Below are positions 13,101 to 23,320 of a DNA stretch of 59,975 nucleotides, piece by piece (within the stretch, counting starts at the first letter, position 1; every line of letters starts with the position of its first letter). Source of the DNA: Phoronis australis (Eukaryota; Phoronida; Phoronidae); the NCBI GenBank assembly GCA_002633005.1, contig NMRA01000025.1, positions 469,502-529,476 on the forward strand. The letters are read 5' to 3'. The notes beneath the pieces are model-generated. The model saw only the letters and a list, made by a program, of their open reading frames with translations. It ran no database searches and was not told the origin of the DNA. The position numbers and the translations under genes are program-made.

Positions 13101-16100
13101 TTGTCACAGAAATCTTGCCATTCGTCGCTATCGCATCACCCGTTCATTGTATTCATTCAAAATATATCTTAAATCGTCGAGTTTTCACACTTTGAACTAA
13201 GAACTACCTCTCGTTTCCACTCGCACATACATGTATTCTCAAGAATGTATATGCGTCAACTTGCCTGGCCCTTTAGGTTATTTCAACCTTTCTCGACTTT
13301 AAGTAAAGCAAAGCTTTGCAAGCTTTCAATTGTGAACAAGATCAGATAAAATCTGTATTTGAAACAGATCATCAATTTTTGTATCATTAATTCCCACAAA
13401 CACGACACACTGCCTATTTTAGAGACAGCTTGAAAGACTTCGGCATTGTACATTGTAGGTGTGTGTTATATAACTTTAAATACATTTCAACTAAAAGAAA
13501 AGAACGGTGTAATCATGGGGTATCCCGCTGGCCGCTACACTATTGCTGAACCTAGCTAGAAAGCAAGACTTCGCGAGATTACGCGAAATATTGCCGTGCA
13601 TTTTGTTTTAAAACACGTGATTTTGACCAGATTTTTCTAGCTGCAAGACAGCTCCTGAACTCATTGTCTCGAGCTTTCAAGTTTCCAGCTTGTTGCCTTT
13701 ACTGCATTCCACGTTAACAGAGCATAGCGCGTGCATTAAAATTTTGACAATAACGTGCTGACTTTCCCTTTGGTGACTTGGCCGAACTTCTCTCTGAGTT
13801 TTAGTGCAGTGAAAGAAGGATGTTGTGAAGCCAATACTCAGCTCTTATTCGCCGTTTTATGTGTAGAGATAAATGTGTTCGCGCAATTGAAATTTTGAAG
13901 TGAGCAGGTTAATATTTGACGTGCAATTCGAGTGTCATGTGAATGGCACTTGCTTGTTCATTTTCACTGTTCGGACTATCAACCCAGATTAAGGGTTGCT
14001 TTACGACTAGATGTATAATTGTTGAGTCGTTATGAGTTAGAGTGATACGATTGGTTAAATAGAATGTTGCCTGGAAACGGGTTTCCTTCAAGTTTTAAAA
14101 AATGTCAAGGAGCTTTAGTACGTTTAAAAAAATAAAATGCACGATTTTTCGTTTGAATATGGTGTGCACTGAAGTTAGCGAATGGTCACAGTGGAGAAAG
14201 AAAGTTTAATATTCAATGCATATGCCTGTATGGTCCATAAATAGGCATGGAGCGCGAAATCTCGACAAAAATATCTTATAAACATTTCTTGACGAAAGTA
14301 CAATCGTGCAACATTTACTGCAGAGTTATTTACTTTTCTTTTGAGATAATTTCTAGGAAAAACTAACAAAATTCACAGTTTTTGAAGTACGTGCGAAGGC
14401 CTGAAAAGCTCCAAATGTCACCACAGAATTTCTAATTTTCCTCCAACTTACGATAAATGCGCGCATGCGCTCAAAATAATTCGACAAACAGCTGACTCGC
14501 AAGATGGATGTTAAAGGCAGAATATCAGGTGTGATTGCACTTCCTGCCAAATCTGAGGTCGACAGCACAGTGTGAGGCAAGACCGTGAGGCAGGCGATTT
14601 CCCAAACGGAATTCCGAGTACATTTAGAATGCATTTGAATACTACGATACCTATATAACTAATTTTAAGCAGTTAGCCTGCCTCTTAATCGTACTGGCTG
14701 CTTGAAGTCCCCATTGTTTTGTTTACATCAAAGGACAAAGTTGACATTTTCCATATAAAGGGAAATTTGCTGTCTGTGTCTTGCCATAACAAATAAGGAG
14801 ACGTAGTTTGCCTTGTGGTCACTTTTTGAAATTTGAAACAAAAAGAAAAATGTTTTGTCATCAACAGAATTTCAAAATATTTACGAGGTTTGTTTTTTTG
14901 ATTTCAGTGCCTGGTTGCTTGAAACGGTTCAAATAGGGACTCAACTAAGTTCCCTAAATATTTTGCCTACCTGTGTCCCTGTTTCCTCACAGTCGTAATT
15001 TTTTTCTATCATTCCGTCTTTATTATCAGTTCCTCTCTGACTAATGAATTTTTCAAATAAAATTAACTAAAACCTGAGCCCTTATTTCAATGAAAATAAA
15101 TAGGGACTTAGTCCTTAAGTTAGGGGCGTTGCATGAAAAGATCCCTATTTATTTTCGATATTTTTGAGAATTCAACATCAGGTTCATTGTCGATTTGTAT
15201 CAAAACCGAAAATTGATTTAGTGACGAAACTCAAACAGCTTAAGAAAGGACAATGGGTGTTTCCACAAATCCACAAATACGCAGTAGACTTAGGGAACAT
15301 AGTTGAATCCCTATTAGGGACTGTTTCATGCAACCGGGCAAAGACCTCTTCAAATTCCGTTAGGAGAAGACGAAAGTCAGATTTGGAGGCAAAAGTTTTC
15401 TCAAGTACATCATAACGTCGAACGTAAATGACGAATTGTATCGAATGTGCGTGATTATTATTGTAATTTCTTTGTTTCGTATTAGTCTATCCAAATTCAC
15501 GACAATATACTTATTTCAATATTTTGGGTGTTTTTTTAGTCCGCGACCTGCACCTCGAGCTAGATGGAGTCCATGACCACTACAAATATGCTGTCAGGTA
15601 ACTTGCCGTATGCTTTAGACAGATCATCCTTCCATTTGACTCAGCAAGTGTTCACGAGACACAGTAGAAGATTGATTCCTAAATCGATGAACATAATTAT
15701 TCATGTACAATTTGCTGTTTTGATACCTGTTCTAGTTGGAAGTAAACACAGTTATTGAAAAGAAAAGTTTCAATGGGGTCTACAGTTCGTAGTGCTTAAG
15801 ATAAATATTTTATGAAACTATTCAGCCACTTTTATTTCACTACACTTGAGCAGCTATAGTAAATGTTGTAACCAGAAGAGTGCCTACATGTACATGTATA
15901 GTTGTTTTGCCCACCGCGTGACAAAAGACAAGAGCATCTGAAAGCGAGTGTGATTGCATCTCACACTTATTAAGCAAAAGCATCACGCAGGCGATATCTC
16001 GCAAAGACTCAAACAAGAATGCTGCCGCATCCGTAAACACAGTGTCTCACTTATAAACGTGGCGCTCGTACTTGAACAACTCAGTTTACTTACTCACCGC

Positions 16101-19100
16101 TCACCTACCGCAAACCAAGGTGACGGACTCACAAAACACTGCTTGCGCACCCAAACAAAATCGTGCCATGCTCACAAATGCGGATGACTGGCCGCCACGA
16201 ACTGATTGGGCTGAGTTCAGGCACGAGTTCTGGCTGAATAGGAAGCCGTGTCTTGTGAGTCCGCCCCCGTGTTCGGTGGTCGATGAGCCGTCTTTGGCGA
16301 TCTGTCACCAATTTTTGAGCCGTTAAACTAAGTTTATTGAGTGTAGCCTGAACTCTGCCTATGCGTTGCACAGCCGTGTTGTTCGTGTAGCCTGTCCGTG
16401 GATCCAACTCACACGCGGGGAAACTGAGCTAGTGTTAGACCGGCAGCCCAGAGCAATAGACTCAATCATTGCGTGCTAAAAGCAGCTGATCGATAACGTA
16501 GAGGCATTAATCAGGCGTGTTCGATTGGCCAGCAATACCAGGTCTGTGGTGCGTAGACGCAAGTTTTAATGAATGATTGAGTCTATTGTTCACCTAGAAA
16601 ATCATTACATTTCTGTAACAAGTCAAAAACAACATAAAAATCTTTGTTTAACGAGTTCCCGCAATGTTATTGATAGTGCATTGCTATTTAGTCTACCTGT
16701 GTGGTGCGCCTTGAAAATATCGACTTAGGTCTGCTGTTGAAAAACAAGTCTTAGCCCGGTCAAAGGATTTTAAACAAATGTACTGGAGCTATCGCGTAAC
16801 GCCGCTCTTACCGAACTTTCTAGGAAAGATTGCGCGATTGTTTTTTTTTTTTCAAGAAAACGCTGCTCCAATGCCTTAGCCAGTAACATTTTTGAACATT
16901 GCTCCTGCGTCTTCATTCACTATATATTTTGGGACGGCTGTTACATTGCACGGTTTGTGTTGCGGTATTTTCAGTTCAAAACCAATACCTCTCGGATACT
17001 CAGTGGTCCAGCTCAGGAAATGTAGTTCAGATGAAACTTGACTGTGCCTTTCACCACGACGATATCAACCTTAAATGTTTCTTTGAGAGTTTCCACCGAA
17101 GGACACCTAGCCTTTTCAAAAACAGATGTCTTGGATAGGTTGCTGTTTACGCTCTACCGGAAGTCCCGAAATCATGATATAGTAGTGCAGTTGCAATATA
17201 GTAGGACACTCAATTTAGATGACGTGGAGGAAACTAAGCAATAATTACCAGCCGCTACATGAAAGGTATTTGATCGGAAACCACACATAAAGAGCGTAAG
17301 GCAAATAATCAGGAATGTCCGAATAATATATAGTCCATCGTGACATAAACAATAAGGTATAAGTAGAATCAGCTCAGAGACTTTGAGTTCGTATGTTTCG
17401 TACAGCTCTCTACAGTCCTTTTTCAACGACTGATGACGGGACGTCCAGGTTTTTGCTGTTCTTACCTCAGGAAGTAAATTGACGTCGTAGATTGGCGGAA
17501 GCTGCAATCCCTGATCTCGATTCATGGTAGGCTTCTTAGTCTTGATATATGTAGATTCCTTAATCTTCCTTGAGGACCAGTTTAATTCCTCTTTAGCCAA
17601 GACCTTGGCATGTTTGCCACATACAGAATGGCCGGAGATTCTCAGACGTTCTCCCACGCCAGTGGGCTTGTCTAGTTTGTTTTGCTTTTTGATTCTGGTA
17701 CCCAGGGATTGCTTAGTCTCGTCCATGTAGGTATAAGACGGATCTTCAGTGCAATTGGCGATCAAAGGGCTGGGGTCCCTGGAGTGGATTAGCTGGTTTC
17801 TCAGGGTGTTTACGGGCTTCACATAGGTGTTGATGTCGTACGACTTGTACACTCGATGTAGATGTTCTGAGAGCCCCCTGATGTAAGGAATAGAGACTGA
17901 AAGTGATTTCTTCTCTTCTCGGTCCCCAGGGGGGGTTCCTAGGCCGACGTTGGGGGGGCTTGAATGCCCACTCCTGGTACTGGTTTGCTTTGAGTGCTGA
18001 CCTGACGTATTTAATATCAGCCTGGCGATCCTCGGGTCTTGTGACACAGTTCGTGGCCCTGTTAAAAACAATGCGAAGGACTGTTTGCGTTGATTCGGGT
18101 GGTTGGAGGCGAAGTAAATACTGGTCAGTGTGTGTCGGTTTCCGGTATATGGTGGTTCTCGTGGAGCCGTCATCGTTAATGTGAACACACAAGTCCAGGA
18201 ACCGGAGTTTGCCATCTGTTGTGTCATGTATCAACTGTCATGCACTGAAGGTCCGTCTTATACCTACATCGACGAGACTGAGCGATGCCTGGGTACTAGA
18301 ATCAAAGAGCACAACGTACTAGACAAGCCCTCTGGCGTGGGAAAACATCTGGGAATCACCGGCCATACTGCATGTGGCAAACATGCCAAGATCCTGCCTA
18401 AAAAGGAGAACTGGTTCTCACGAAAGGTTAAGGAATCCATGTATATTGATATTACCAAGCCCTCCATGAATCGAGAACAAGGATTGCAGCTTCCGCCCAT
18501 CGATGACGTCAGATACTACTTCTGGAGACCAGGACGGCGGGAAACCTGGACGTCCCGTCATCAGTCGTTGACAAAGGACTGTAGAGAGCAGTCTGAAACG
18601 TGCGAACTCACAACATTTTAATCGCTGAGTAAGTTCCTCCTACTTATACCATACCTTCACCGATACTATTAAAAACCTTTTTTCAATCATAAACAATAAG
18701 CTTTTATTTTAGTTTACAAGGAGGCGCGACGTACGCTTCAATTGACGGCTGCACAGCTCTCTATATGGACGGAAGTGGTGATTTCGCTGATGTCTCCCCA
18801 GTTCCACAAATATCTTCTAAAAGCTTCACTATGGGTGCTTCTGTACGATTCTCGACGATTAACAGGTTCCACGGGATTCTTCAGGATTGGTCTTCACCCT
18901 GGCAGTTTAGACTGTATGTCACCGATGCAAACAAAGTTGCTATGAACTTAAGGAAAAATGAGCTCAGTGCTTCGGATTTATTGTTTGTAACATCGTCTGA
19001 GGTGGTTACGGCCAACAAGTGGTATCATATCGCCTTCACCAGAAATTTTGAGAGTGGGTCCTATGCCCTTTATATGAATTCTGTTAAAGTGGCAGATGGA

Positions 19101-19280
19101 ACATTGCCAGCAAGTACAACTCACATGATAAACAATCACATGTCATGGGAAATTGGCTACAAAAAAGACTCGTTGGACAACGTTCTTCATGGTTATATCC
19201 GCAACGTTTTTGTCTCCCTCGGTGTTCTATCGGTACACGATATCGAGACGTTGCTGCCTTCTCCTCCCGGCGTGTCGTAG
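9829..19280 (+). CDS. PAN/apple plus LamG-like secreted lectin-type gene (three coding exons)
   Basis: Joining 9829-10144, 15540-15597 and 18713-19280 gives 942 nt, an uninterrupted 313-codon frame with stop TAG. Intron phases agree at both junctions: exon 1 leaves G, exon 2 leaves AG. Inferred product order is signal peptide, one PAN/apple module (binds protein or carbohydrate in known families), a short linker, then one concanavalin A-like LamG module. There is no membrane anchor, so a secreted adhesive or recognition role is an inference. An in-frame TAA lies directly before the start ATG; a second ATG nine bases downstream could also be used. Intron 1 holds a SINE and repeats, and intron 2 a Penelope-like element. 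A polyadenylation signal follows at 19467. Extra exons cannot be excluded without transcripts. Confidence 0.72.
10690..10790 (+). repeat. tRNA-derived SINE head (fragment)
   Basis: A box-A-like stretch (TGACTCAGCTG...AAGAGCG) is followed about 45 bases later by a box-B-like stretch (GGTTTCGATTCCGAG). That is the internal RNA polymerase III promoter layout of tRNAs and tRNA-SINEs. The anticodon arm cannot be folded properly, so it is not called as a tRNA gene. Confidence 0.45.
10794..10895. repeat. 52-bp tandem doublet
   Basis: Two near-identical copies of a 52-base unit starting TCGCCTAGACTGTCCCG follow each other with one or two differences. They sit directly downstream of the SINE head and may be its body. 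Confidence 0.85.
11158..11800. repeat. Diverged direct repeat pair about 500 bp apart
   Basis: Segments at about 11158-11305 and 11655-11800 share a long collinear pattern. It begins with GCTCATAGA, passes through 'ttgRtacgattatt' and ends at 'ggcaatggcgcatgcg'. Identity looks to be roughly three quarters. Both copies end at an NRF1-like GCGCATGCG word. Confidence 0.6.
12365..12622. repeat. Direct repeat pair, about 70 bp, 190 bp apart
   Basis: The stretch beginning GTCGTCGTCGTCCTCCCCAT and ending in GAGCGCTCTCG occurs at about 12372-12442 and 12562-12620 with few differences. This is a local duplication with no coding meaning that I can see. Confidence 0.75.
14246..14835 (+). repeat. Dispersed repeat family 2, copy 1
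   Basis: It aligns over its length with 24779-25330. Both start 'aggcatggARcgcgaaa', share 'caagtcaaag'-type and 'tgaatactacgRtacc' words, and end in a degraded T-rich segment. No coding content was recognised. Confidence 0.6.
14910..15339. mobile_element. Foldback element (MITE-like) with ~45-bp terminal inverted repeats
   Basis: The left end CCTGGTTGCTTGAAACGGTT matches the inverted right end (TGCCCGGTTGCATGAAACAGT on the other strand). The match continues through 'agggaYTCAACTAtGTTCCCT'. A second, perfect 15-bp inverted repeat (GAAAATAAATAGGGA, 15092-15106 and 15142-15156) lies inside. No transposase is encoded, so it would be non-autonomous. Confidence 0.7.
15540..15597 (+). CDS. Exon 2 of the PAN-LamG gene (linker)
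   Basis: A 58-base exon lies between a pyrimidine-rich acceptor (GTTTTTTTAG|TCC) and donor TCAG|GTAACT. It is read in phase 1 from exon 1 and gives RDLHLELDGVHDHYKYAV, leaving AG for exon 3. The exon is too short to stand alone. It is called because its phase bridges exons 1 and 3 exactly and there is no stop in that frame. Confidence 0.65.
15598..17339. other. First part of intron 2, no exon recognised
   Basis: It contains a 17-bp perfect inverted repeat (CAATAGACTCAATCATT at 16454-16470, inverted at 16572-16588) around a 101-bp spacer, and a poly-T run near 16840. The open frames at 16072-16326 and its opposite strand show no family pattern. Confidence 0.45.
17390..18234 (-). pseudogene. 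Penelope-like RT thumb and GIY-YIG domain, frameshifted
   Basis: The first frame (18234-17746) reads DGKLRFLDLCVHINDDGSTR and YRKPTHTDQYL, the conserved segment just after the catalytic YxDD motif in Penelope-like RTs. The overlapping frame then gives IPYIRGLSEHLHRVYKSY and KPVNTLRNQLI, the typical linker, followed by a GIY-YIG-like domain (SYTYMDETKQSLGTRIKK). There Y..DET replaces the usual YvGET, and the first GIY/YIG tyrosine block is weak. A frame change near 17960-18060 joins the two. The RT palm is missing, so no active polymerase is encoded. Confidence 0.82.
18225..18621 (+). pseudogene. Inverted extra copy of the Penelope-like GIY-YIG domain
   Basis: The frame reads QLSCTEGPSYTYIDETERCLGTRIKEH, then SGVGKHLGITGHTACGKHAK and a KPSMNREQGLQLPPI tail. 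It matches the minus-strand arm residue for residue with about a quarter changed. It is only the C-terminal endonuclease part. It probably arose together with the opposite copy during the template-switching-like insertion seen in Penelope elements. Confidence 0.82.
18713..19280 (+). CDS. Exon 3: LamG/concanavalin A-like domain, terminal exon
   Basis: The acceptor is TTTATTTTAG|TTTACAAG. In the phase set by exon 2 the exon starts LQGGATYASIDGCTALYMDG, the opening beta strands of a LamG-3-type jelly roll. It continues with SFTMGASVRF, NKWYHIAFTRN (the conserved W-H-x-A strand), SYALYMNSVKVADG and a closing GYIRNVFVSLGVLS, ending at TAG 19278-19280. About 188 residues is the normal size for one such module plus a short tail. 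The fold binds carbohydrate or protein in other families; the ligand is unknown here. Confidence 0.8.
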
Positions 19281-19466
19281 AGACGTCACGCGCCCGAAAC
19301 TAACTTGTTGTTTGTGTTTTCCGTAATGCAGGCGCGATGCACGAGTATATGTTACATGTATGTAATTGTGTTTAAAACATTAGTTGTTCCATACGAATAA
19401 CTGCGTAGCACTGTTACAGCTAAAGGACAACGTGACATTTCACATCATCTTTATTTATTGTTATAT

Positions 19467-19472
19467 AATAAA
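19467..19472 (+). terminator. Polyadenylation signal AATAAA of the PAN-LamG gene
   Basis: A perfect AATAAA lies 187 bases after the stop codon, in AT-rich sequence. Confidence 0.55.
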
Positions 19473-19488
19473 GCACTTATATTCATTA

Positions 19489-19551
19489 GCGTCTGCACGG
19501 TTATCAGAATGTCCCGGGTTTGAATCCCGGTTGGGGCAGAAATCTTAAGAT
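19489..19551 (+). repeat. Retroposed tRNA 3' half with 12-bp target-site duplication
   Basis: A tRNA-like T arm (CCCGGGTTTGAATCCCGG) and acceptor end (TTGGGGCAG) are present, but the 5' half is missing and the anticodon arm is decayed. The 63-bp insert is flanked by a perfect direct repeat TTATATTCATTA at 19477-19488 and 19552-19563. This looks like a truncated tRNA/SINE retroposition. Confidence 0.65.
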
Positions 19552-19563
19552 TTATATTCATTA

Positions 19564-20136
19564 TGTCACGTGATGTGGCCACAGGTTGCGTGCTGACCAC
19601 ACTTAAAATGTTTGCGATACATAATTTCCATATCGGCTTAAGAATTTCATATTTATATAATAAGTAAATCTACACCAGATATTTACGTTCATGTACGGAT
19701 GTTCGCGAAATTCTCATGTTTTGAAGAAATTTTTACCCCCGTAGTTGTCATAGGTTTTTCGGAGCCTTCTTTGTGGTCCTGCCATTTTGCGTTTTAATTT
19801 GAAGCCACTATTAACCATGCTCTGGTGTCGAAAACATGTTCTTCACATACACTGTACGTATTAGCTATTACAACGTTCTCGCGTTTTTATCCTTTGTCTG
19901 AATTAAAGTTGATTATACAGGCAAAAATTATTGGGGGGCATAAGCCAAGTCGACTTTGCCAAAGTACCCCCCCATCGCCACCCCCCNTCCCACGTCCGCC
20001 ATAGATGGAGGCAATTCAGGAAGTTGAGTAATCGTGAACCAACAATGTTTCACGAAGATTAAGAATGGGCCCCTAGGGCCAGCGCACTGACGGGTAGGTG
20101 GGAGCTGCCGCAAGTAACTGTAGCTGAGATCTAACA
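19564..20136. other. No gene seen; contains one assembly N
   Basis: Featureless sequence with a C-rich run and an N at 19987 (scaffold join). No supported exon. Confidence 0.45.
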
Positions 20137-20424
20137 CTGGTGAAAATACGAAATTCGATGAACTAAAGCTAGTCGCTGGTCAGCTCAGCTATGATTCACT
20201 TGAGACATGCAACTTAGTTCGTACCAGCCCATCTGTGCTGGTTCTAAAATCAAGCTTCGTTTCATTGTGATCCAGTTTCGGGAAAATTCATTTTGTTATC
20301 ATGTTCATTGTTTGAAGAGATTTTTTGAAAAGGTGAGGACTCCAGGCCCCTGGTATGATGCCTTTGGGGCTGTTTCAAAATCCCTTGTTGAAACACGGTA
20401 ATAGTGTGATATATTGTGCCCGAA

Positions 20425-20478
20425 TTTTGAGAACCAGTTTTCTCCACTAAATAACGGGCATCAAACTGGTTCTCAAAA
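20425..20478. other. Perfect 16-bp hairpin
   Basis: TTTTGAGAACCAGTTT (20425-20440) is exactly complementary, in reverse, to AAACTGGTTCTCAAAA (20463-20478), with a 22-base loop. In the second allele the left arm has one mismatch (CCT for CCA). Confidence 0.7.
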
Positions 20479-21260
20479 TACGGGTACGTTATATCAGACT
20501 ATTGGCCTGGTGGCGGGGGAAAATGATACAGAGTGTGTCCCAAAAATGTACACACTTCAACGCCTGGAGTTCAAATTCAGCTCCCGTAGATCACTGAGAA
20601 TATGCGTGAGCCTACTTCCTTCTTATTTTTAACGTAGGTGCATCGGTCATGAAGTGCTTCATCTGTGTAGCATGTACGGTAATGGTAAGCAAACGATTCA
20701 GTTTTGAAGAACAAAAATTCATCGCGCAATACTACTTGAAACTAAAAACATCAAGGAAGTGCAAAGACCACCTTTCCAACTTAATGTGCAATGAGTTCAA
20801 TTTTATTTGTTTAAGGACATAAACTTCTTTTAAGATCGCGGTTTGTTAATTTAAACCACTTGTCAATTTCCTAAGTCACTAAACAACTTATTGTCATTTG
20901 AATTGTGAGAACATTTAGAACTGCCGGACACTCATCTCTATCCTTGAAAATTATTTCAGATAAACAAAAATAGTTTAGTGCACTTTGCTATTTGGGAATA
21001 TGATGATAGATCGAATTTTCCAAATGTCAACCTGCAACTAAGTTCACTAAAGCATCGTCATTTCCTACGAGATTAGTTACTAATTGTCAAAAAAATCGTT
21101 TATTTATCGTTCGATTTTCGTAGATACATAAACATGTAAATCAGAAACCAACAATTGATTCCATGAGCAATCCATTTACCTTGATTTTGTGACTCAATTC
21201 CTTTTTGATCTCCTGTTATTGAGTTAAACGCCAAATCTTGTACCTAAAAAAATGAATCCA

Positions 21261-21368
21261 GGGCCCGGTCTCTAATCTTTGTACTCGAAACGAACTCGAA
21301 ACTATTTTTGGCAATTTCTCTGCTCCTTTTGTGCCAACTTAAGATAATTGGTTATCAGACTGTGCTCG
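21261..21368 (+). mobile_element. Partial copy of the GGGCCCGGTCTC foldback element (cut by gap)
   Basis: It starts GGGCCCGGTCTCTAATC like the full copy at 22529 and is cut off by the N run. It is the allelic counterpart of that copy, not an independent insertion. Confidence 0.7.
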
Positions 21369-22528
21369 NNNNNNNNNNNNNNNNNNNNNNNNNNNNNNNN
21401 NNNNCTGGTGAAAATACGAAATTCGATGAACTAAAGCTAGTCGCTGGTCAGCTCAGCTATGATTCACTTGAGACATGCAACTTAGTTCGTACCTGCCCAT
21501 CTGTGCTGGTTCTAAAATCAAGCTTCGTTTCATTGTGATCCAGTTTCGGGAAAATTCATTTTGTTATCATGTTCATTGTTTGAAGAGATTTTTTGAAAAG
21601 GTGAGGACTCGAGGTCCCTGGTATGATGCCTTTGGGGCTGTTTCAAAATCCCTTGTTGAAACACGGTAATAGTGTGATATATTGTGCCCGAATTTTGAGA
21701 ACCTGTTTTCTCCACTAAATAACGGGCATCAAACTGGTTCTCAAAATACGGGTACGTTATATCAGACTATTGGCCTGGTGGCGGGGGAAAATGATACAGA
21801 GTGTGTCCCAAAAATGTACACACTTCAACGCCTGGAGTTCAAATTCAGCTCCCGTAGATCACTGAGAATCTGCGCGAGCCTACTTCCTTCTTATTTTTAA
21901 CGTAGGTGCATCGGTCATGAAGTGCTTCATCTTTGTAGCATGTACGGGAATGGTAAGCAAACGATTCAGTTTTGAAGAACAAAAATTCATCGCGCAATAC
22001 TACTTGAAACTAAAAACATCAAGGAAGTGCAAAGACCACCTTTACAAGTTAATGTGCAATGAGTTCAATTTTATTTGTTTAAGGACATAAACTTCTTTTT
22101 CGATCGCGGTTTGTTAATTTAAACCACTTGTCAATTTCCTAAGTCACTAAACAACTTATTGTCATTTGAATTGTGAGAACATTTAGAACTGCCGGACACT
22201 CATCTCTATCCTTGAAAATTATTTCAGATAAACAAAAATAGTTTTAGTGCACTTTGCTATTTGGGAATATGATGATAGATCGAATTTTCCAAATGTCAAC
22301 CTGCAACTAAGTTCACTGAAGCATCGTCATTTCCTACGAGATTAGTTACTAATTGTCAAAAAAATCGTTTATCAATCAGTCGATTTTCGTAGATACATAA
22401 ACATGTAATTCAGAAACCAACAATCGATTCCATGAGCAATCCATTTACCTTGATTTTGTGACTGAATTCCTTTTTGATCTCCTGTTATTGAGTTAAACGC
22501 CAAATCTTGTACCTAAAAAATGAATCCA

Positions 22529-22931
22529 GGGCACGGTCTCTAATCTTTGTACTCGAAACGAACTCGAAAATATTTTTGGCAATTTCTCTGCTCCTTTTGT
22601 GCCAACTTAAGATAATTGGTTATCAGACTGTGCTCGAATACATTGTAGTTTATGCATAGGAGTTTCTAGTTCAAGTTTGCCCTTGAAGACCCTTATATTC
22701 GTGCTACAAACTCGAGTAAAAACTCGAAATTTCGAGTTCAAACTCGAACTTATTGCTTTAATATTGGGTTTGCAAACTGTGAACTAAGGGCAATAAATTA
22801 TCTACGTAAGTTATTGTGTACTCGAGCATAGAATAATAGACACTTATTTTGAGTTCGCCCAAAAGTAGAGTAGAAAATGTCAAACCTAATTTCGAGTTCC
22901 ATTTCGAGTAAAAAGATTGGAGACCGGGCCC
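22529..22931. mobile_element. Foldback element (MITE-like), about 403 bp, ~40-bp terminal inverted repeats
   Basis: The left end reads GGGCACGGTCTCTAATCTTT. The right end, inverted, reads GGGCCCGGTCTCCAATCTTT, and the match continues through ACTCGAAA. 'Actcgaa' words are also repeated internally. No transposase frame is present and no clear target-site duplication could be chosen. A third partial copy lies at 49069. Confidence 0.8.
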
Positions 22932-23039
22932 AGGTGGCCTGATGCATTTTACGGTACATCAGGCGTTTTTTATGCCGCAAGACCCGAGTCCATTACACTA
23001 ATTTTGTACTTAAGTTAAACAGCAGTGCATTTTTTGTCA

Positions 23040-23260
23040 ATTGAATTGTCAGTATATTTTGGGAACTGTCCGAATTTCATCATTGTCTTTGAGACTTATT
23101 TCAGATATGTTAAAATCGTGAAGTGAATTTTACTATATGGAGATCGGATTATAGAGTCTTTCCAGCTGCAGGCTTCAACTTGATTAAATGAAACATCATC
23201 AGTTCTTACAAGATTATCTTCTAATTGATGAAAATCATTTATGCATCTATCAATCGGAAA
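23040..23260. repeat. Diverged copy of part of the 20.9-21.1 kb sequence
   Basis: The segment 'gtcaattgaattgtcag ... ttgagacttatttcag' and the following 100 bases match 20895-21110 and its allele with many changes. This indicates an older local duplication next to the allelic pair. Confidence 0.5.
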
Positions 23261-23320
23261 CCAATGAACGTGTTTATCAAAACGGAATGTTATAAGTAAT
23301 TTCCACAGGCATGATCGCAG

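Larger units (their letters stand above)
10145..15539. other. Intron 1 of the PAN-LamG gene: repeats only
   Basis: This 5.4-kb intron has no recognised exon besides the flanking ones. It holds a tRNA-like SINE head (10690-10790), a 52-bp doublet, two diverged direct repeats (11.2/11.7 kb and 12.4/12.6 kb), a dispersed repeat (14.25-14.83 kb) and a foldback element (14.91-15.34 kb). Each is listed separately. Confidence 0.55.
17340..18655. mobile_element. Penelope-like element 1 with inverted GIY-YIG arms
   Basis: A minus-strand copy (about 18230 down to 17340) encodes the RT thumb region and a GIY-YIG-type C-terminal domain. It meets head to head a + strand copy (about 18225-18655) of the same C-terminal region. 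The two arms are inverted repeats of roughly 430 bp that share 'acctggacgtcccgtcatca' and 'ggactgtagagag'. The element is 5'-truncated, with no finger or palm RT motifs, and sits inside intron 2 of the PAN-LamG gene, ending about 60 bp upstream of exon 3. Inverted and tandem partial copies are known for Penelope-like elements. Confidence 0.85.
20137..22636. repeat. Allelic duplicate around an assembly gap (two ~1.23-kb copies)
   Basis: 20137-21368 and 21405-22636 are the same sequence at an offset of 1268, differing by scattered single bases and a few one-base indels. Between them is a run of 36 Ns (21369-21404). The pattern is that of two haplotypes of one locus laid in tandem. Within each copy are an inverted repeat (20425-20478) and a candidate exon-like frame at about 20957. 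The exon-like frame is shifted by an extra T in the second copy, arguing against coding. Confidence 0.88.

Noticed and set aside
19489-19551. Functional tRNA gene
   Set aside because: The 5' half is missing and the anticodon arm does not fold; it is flanked by a target-site duplication.
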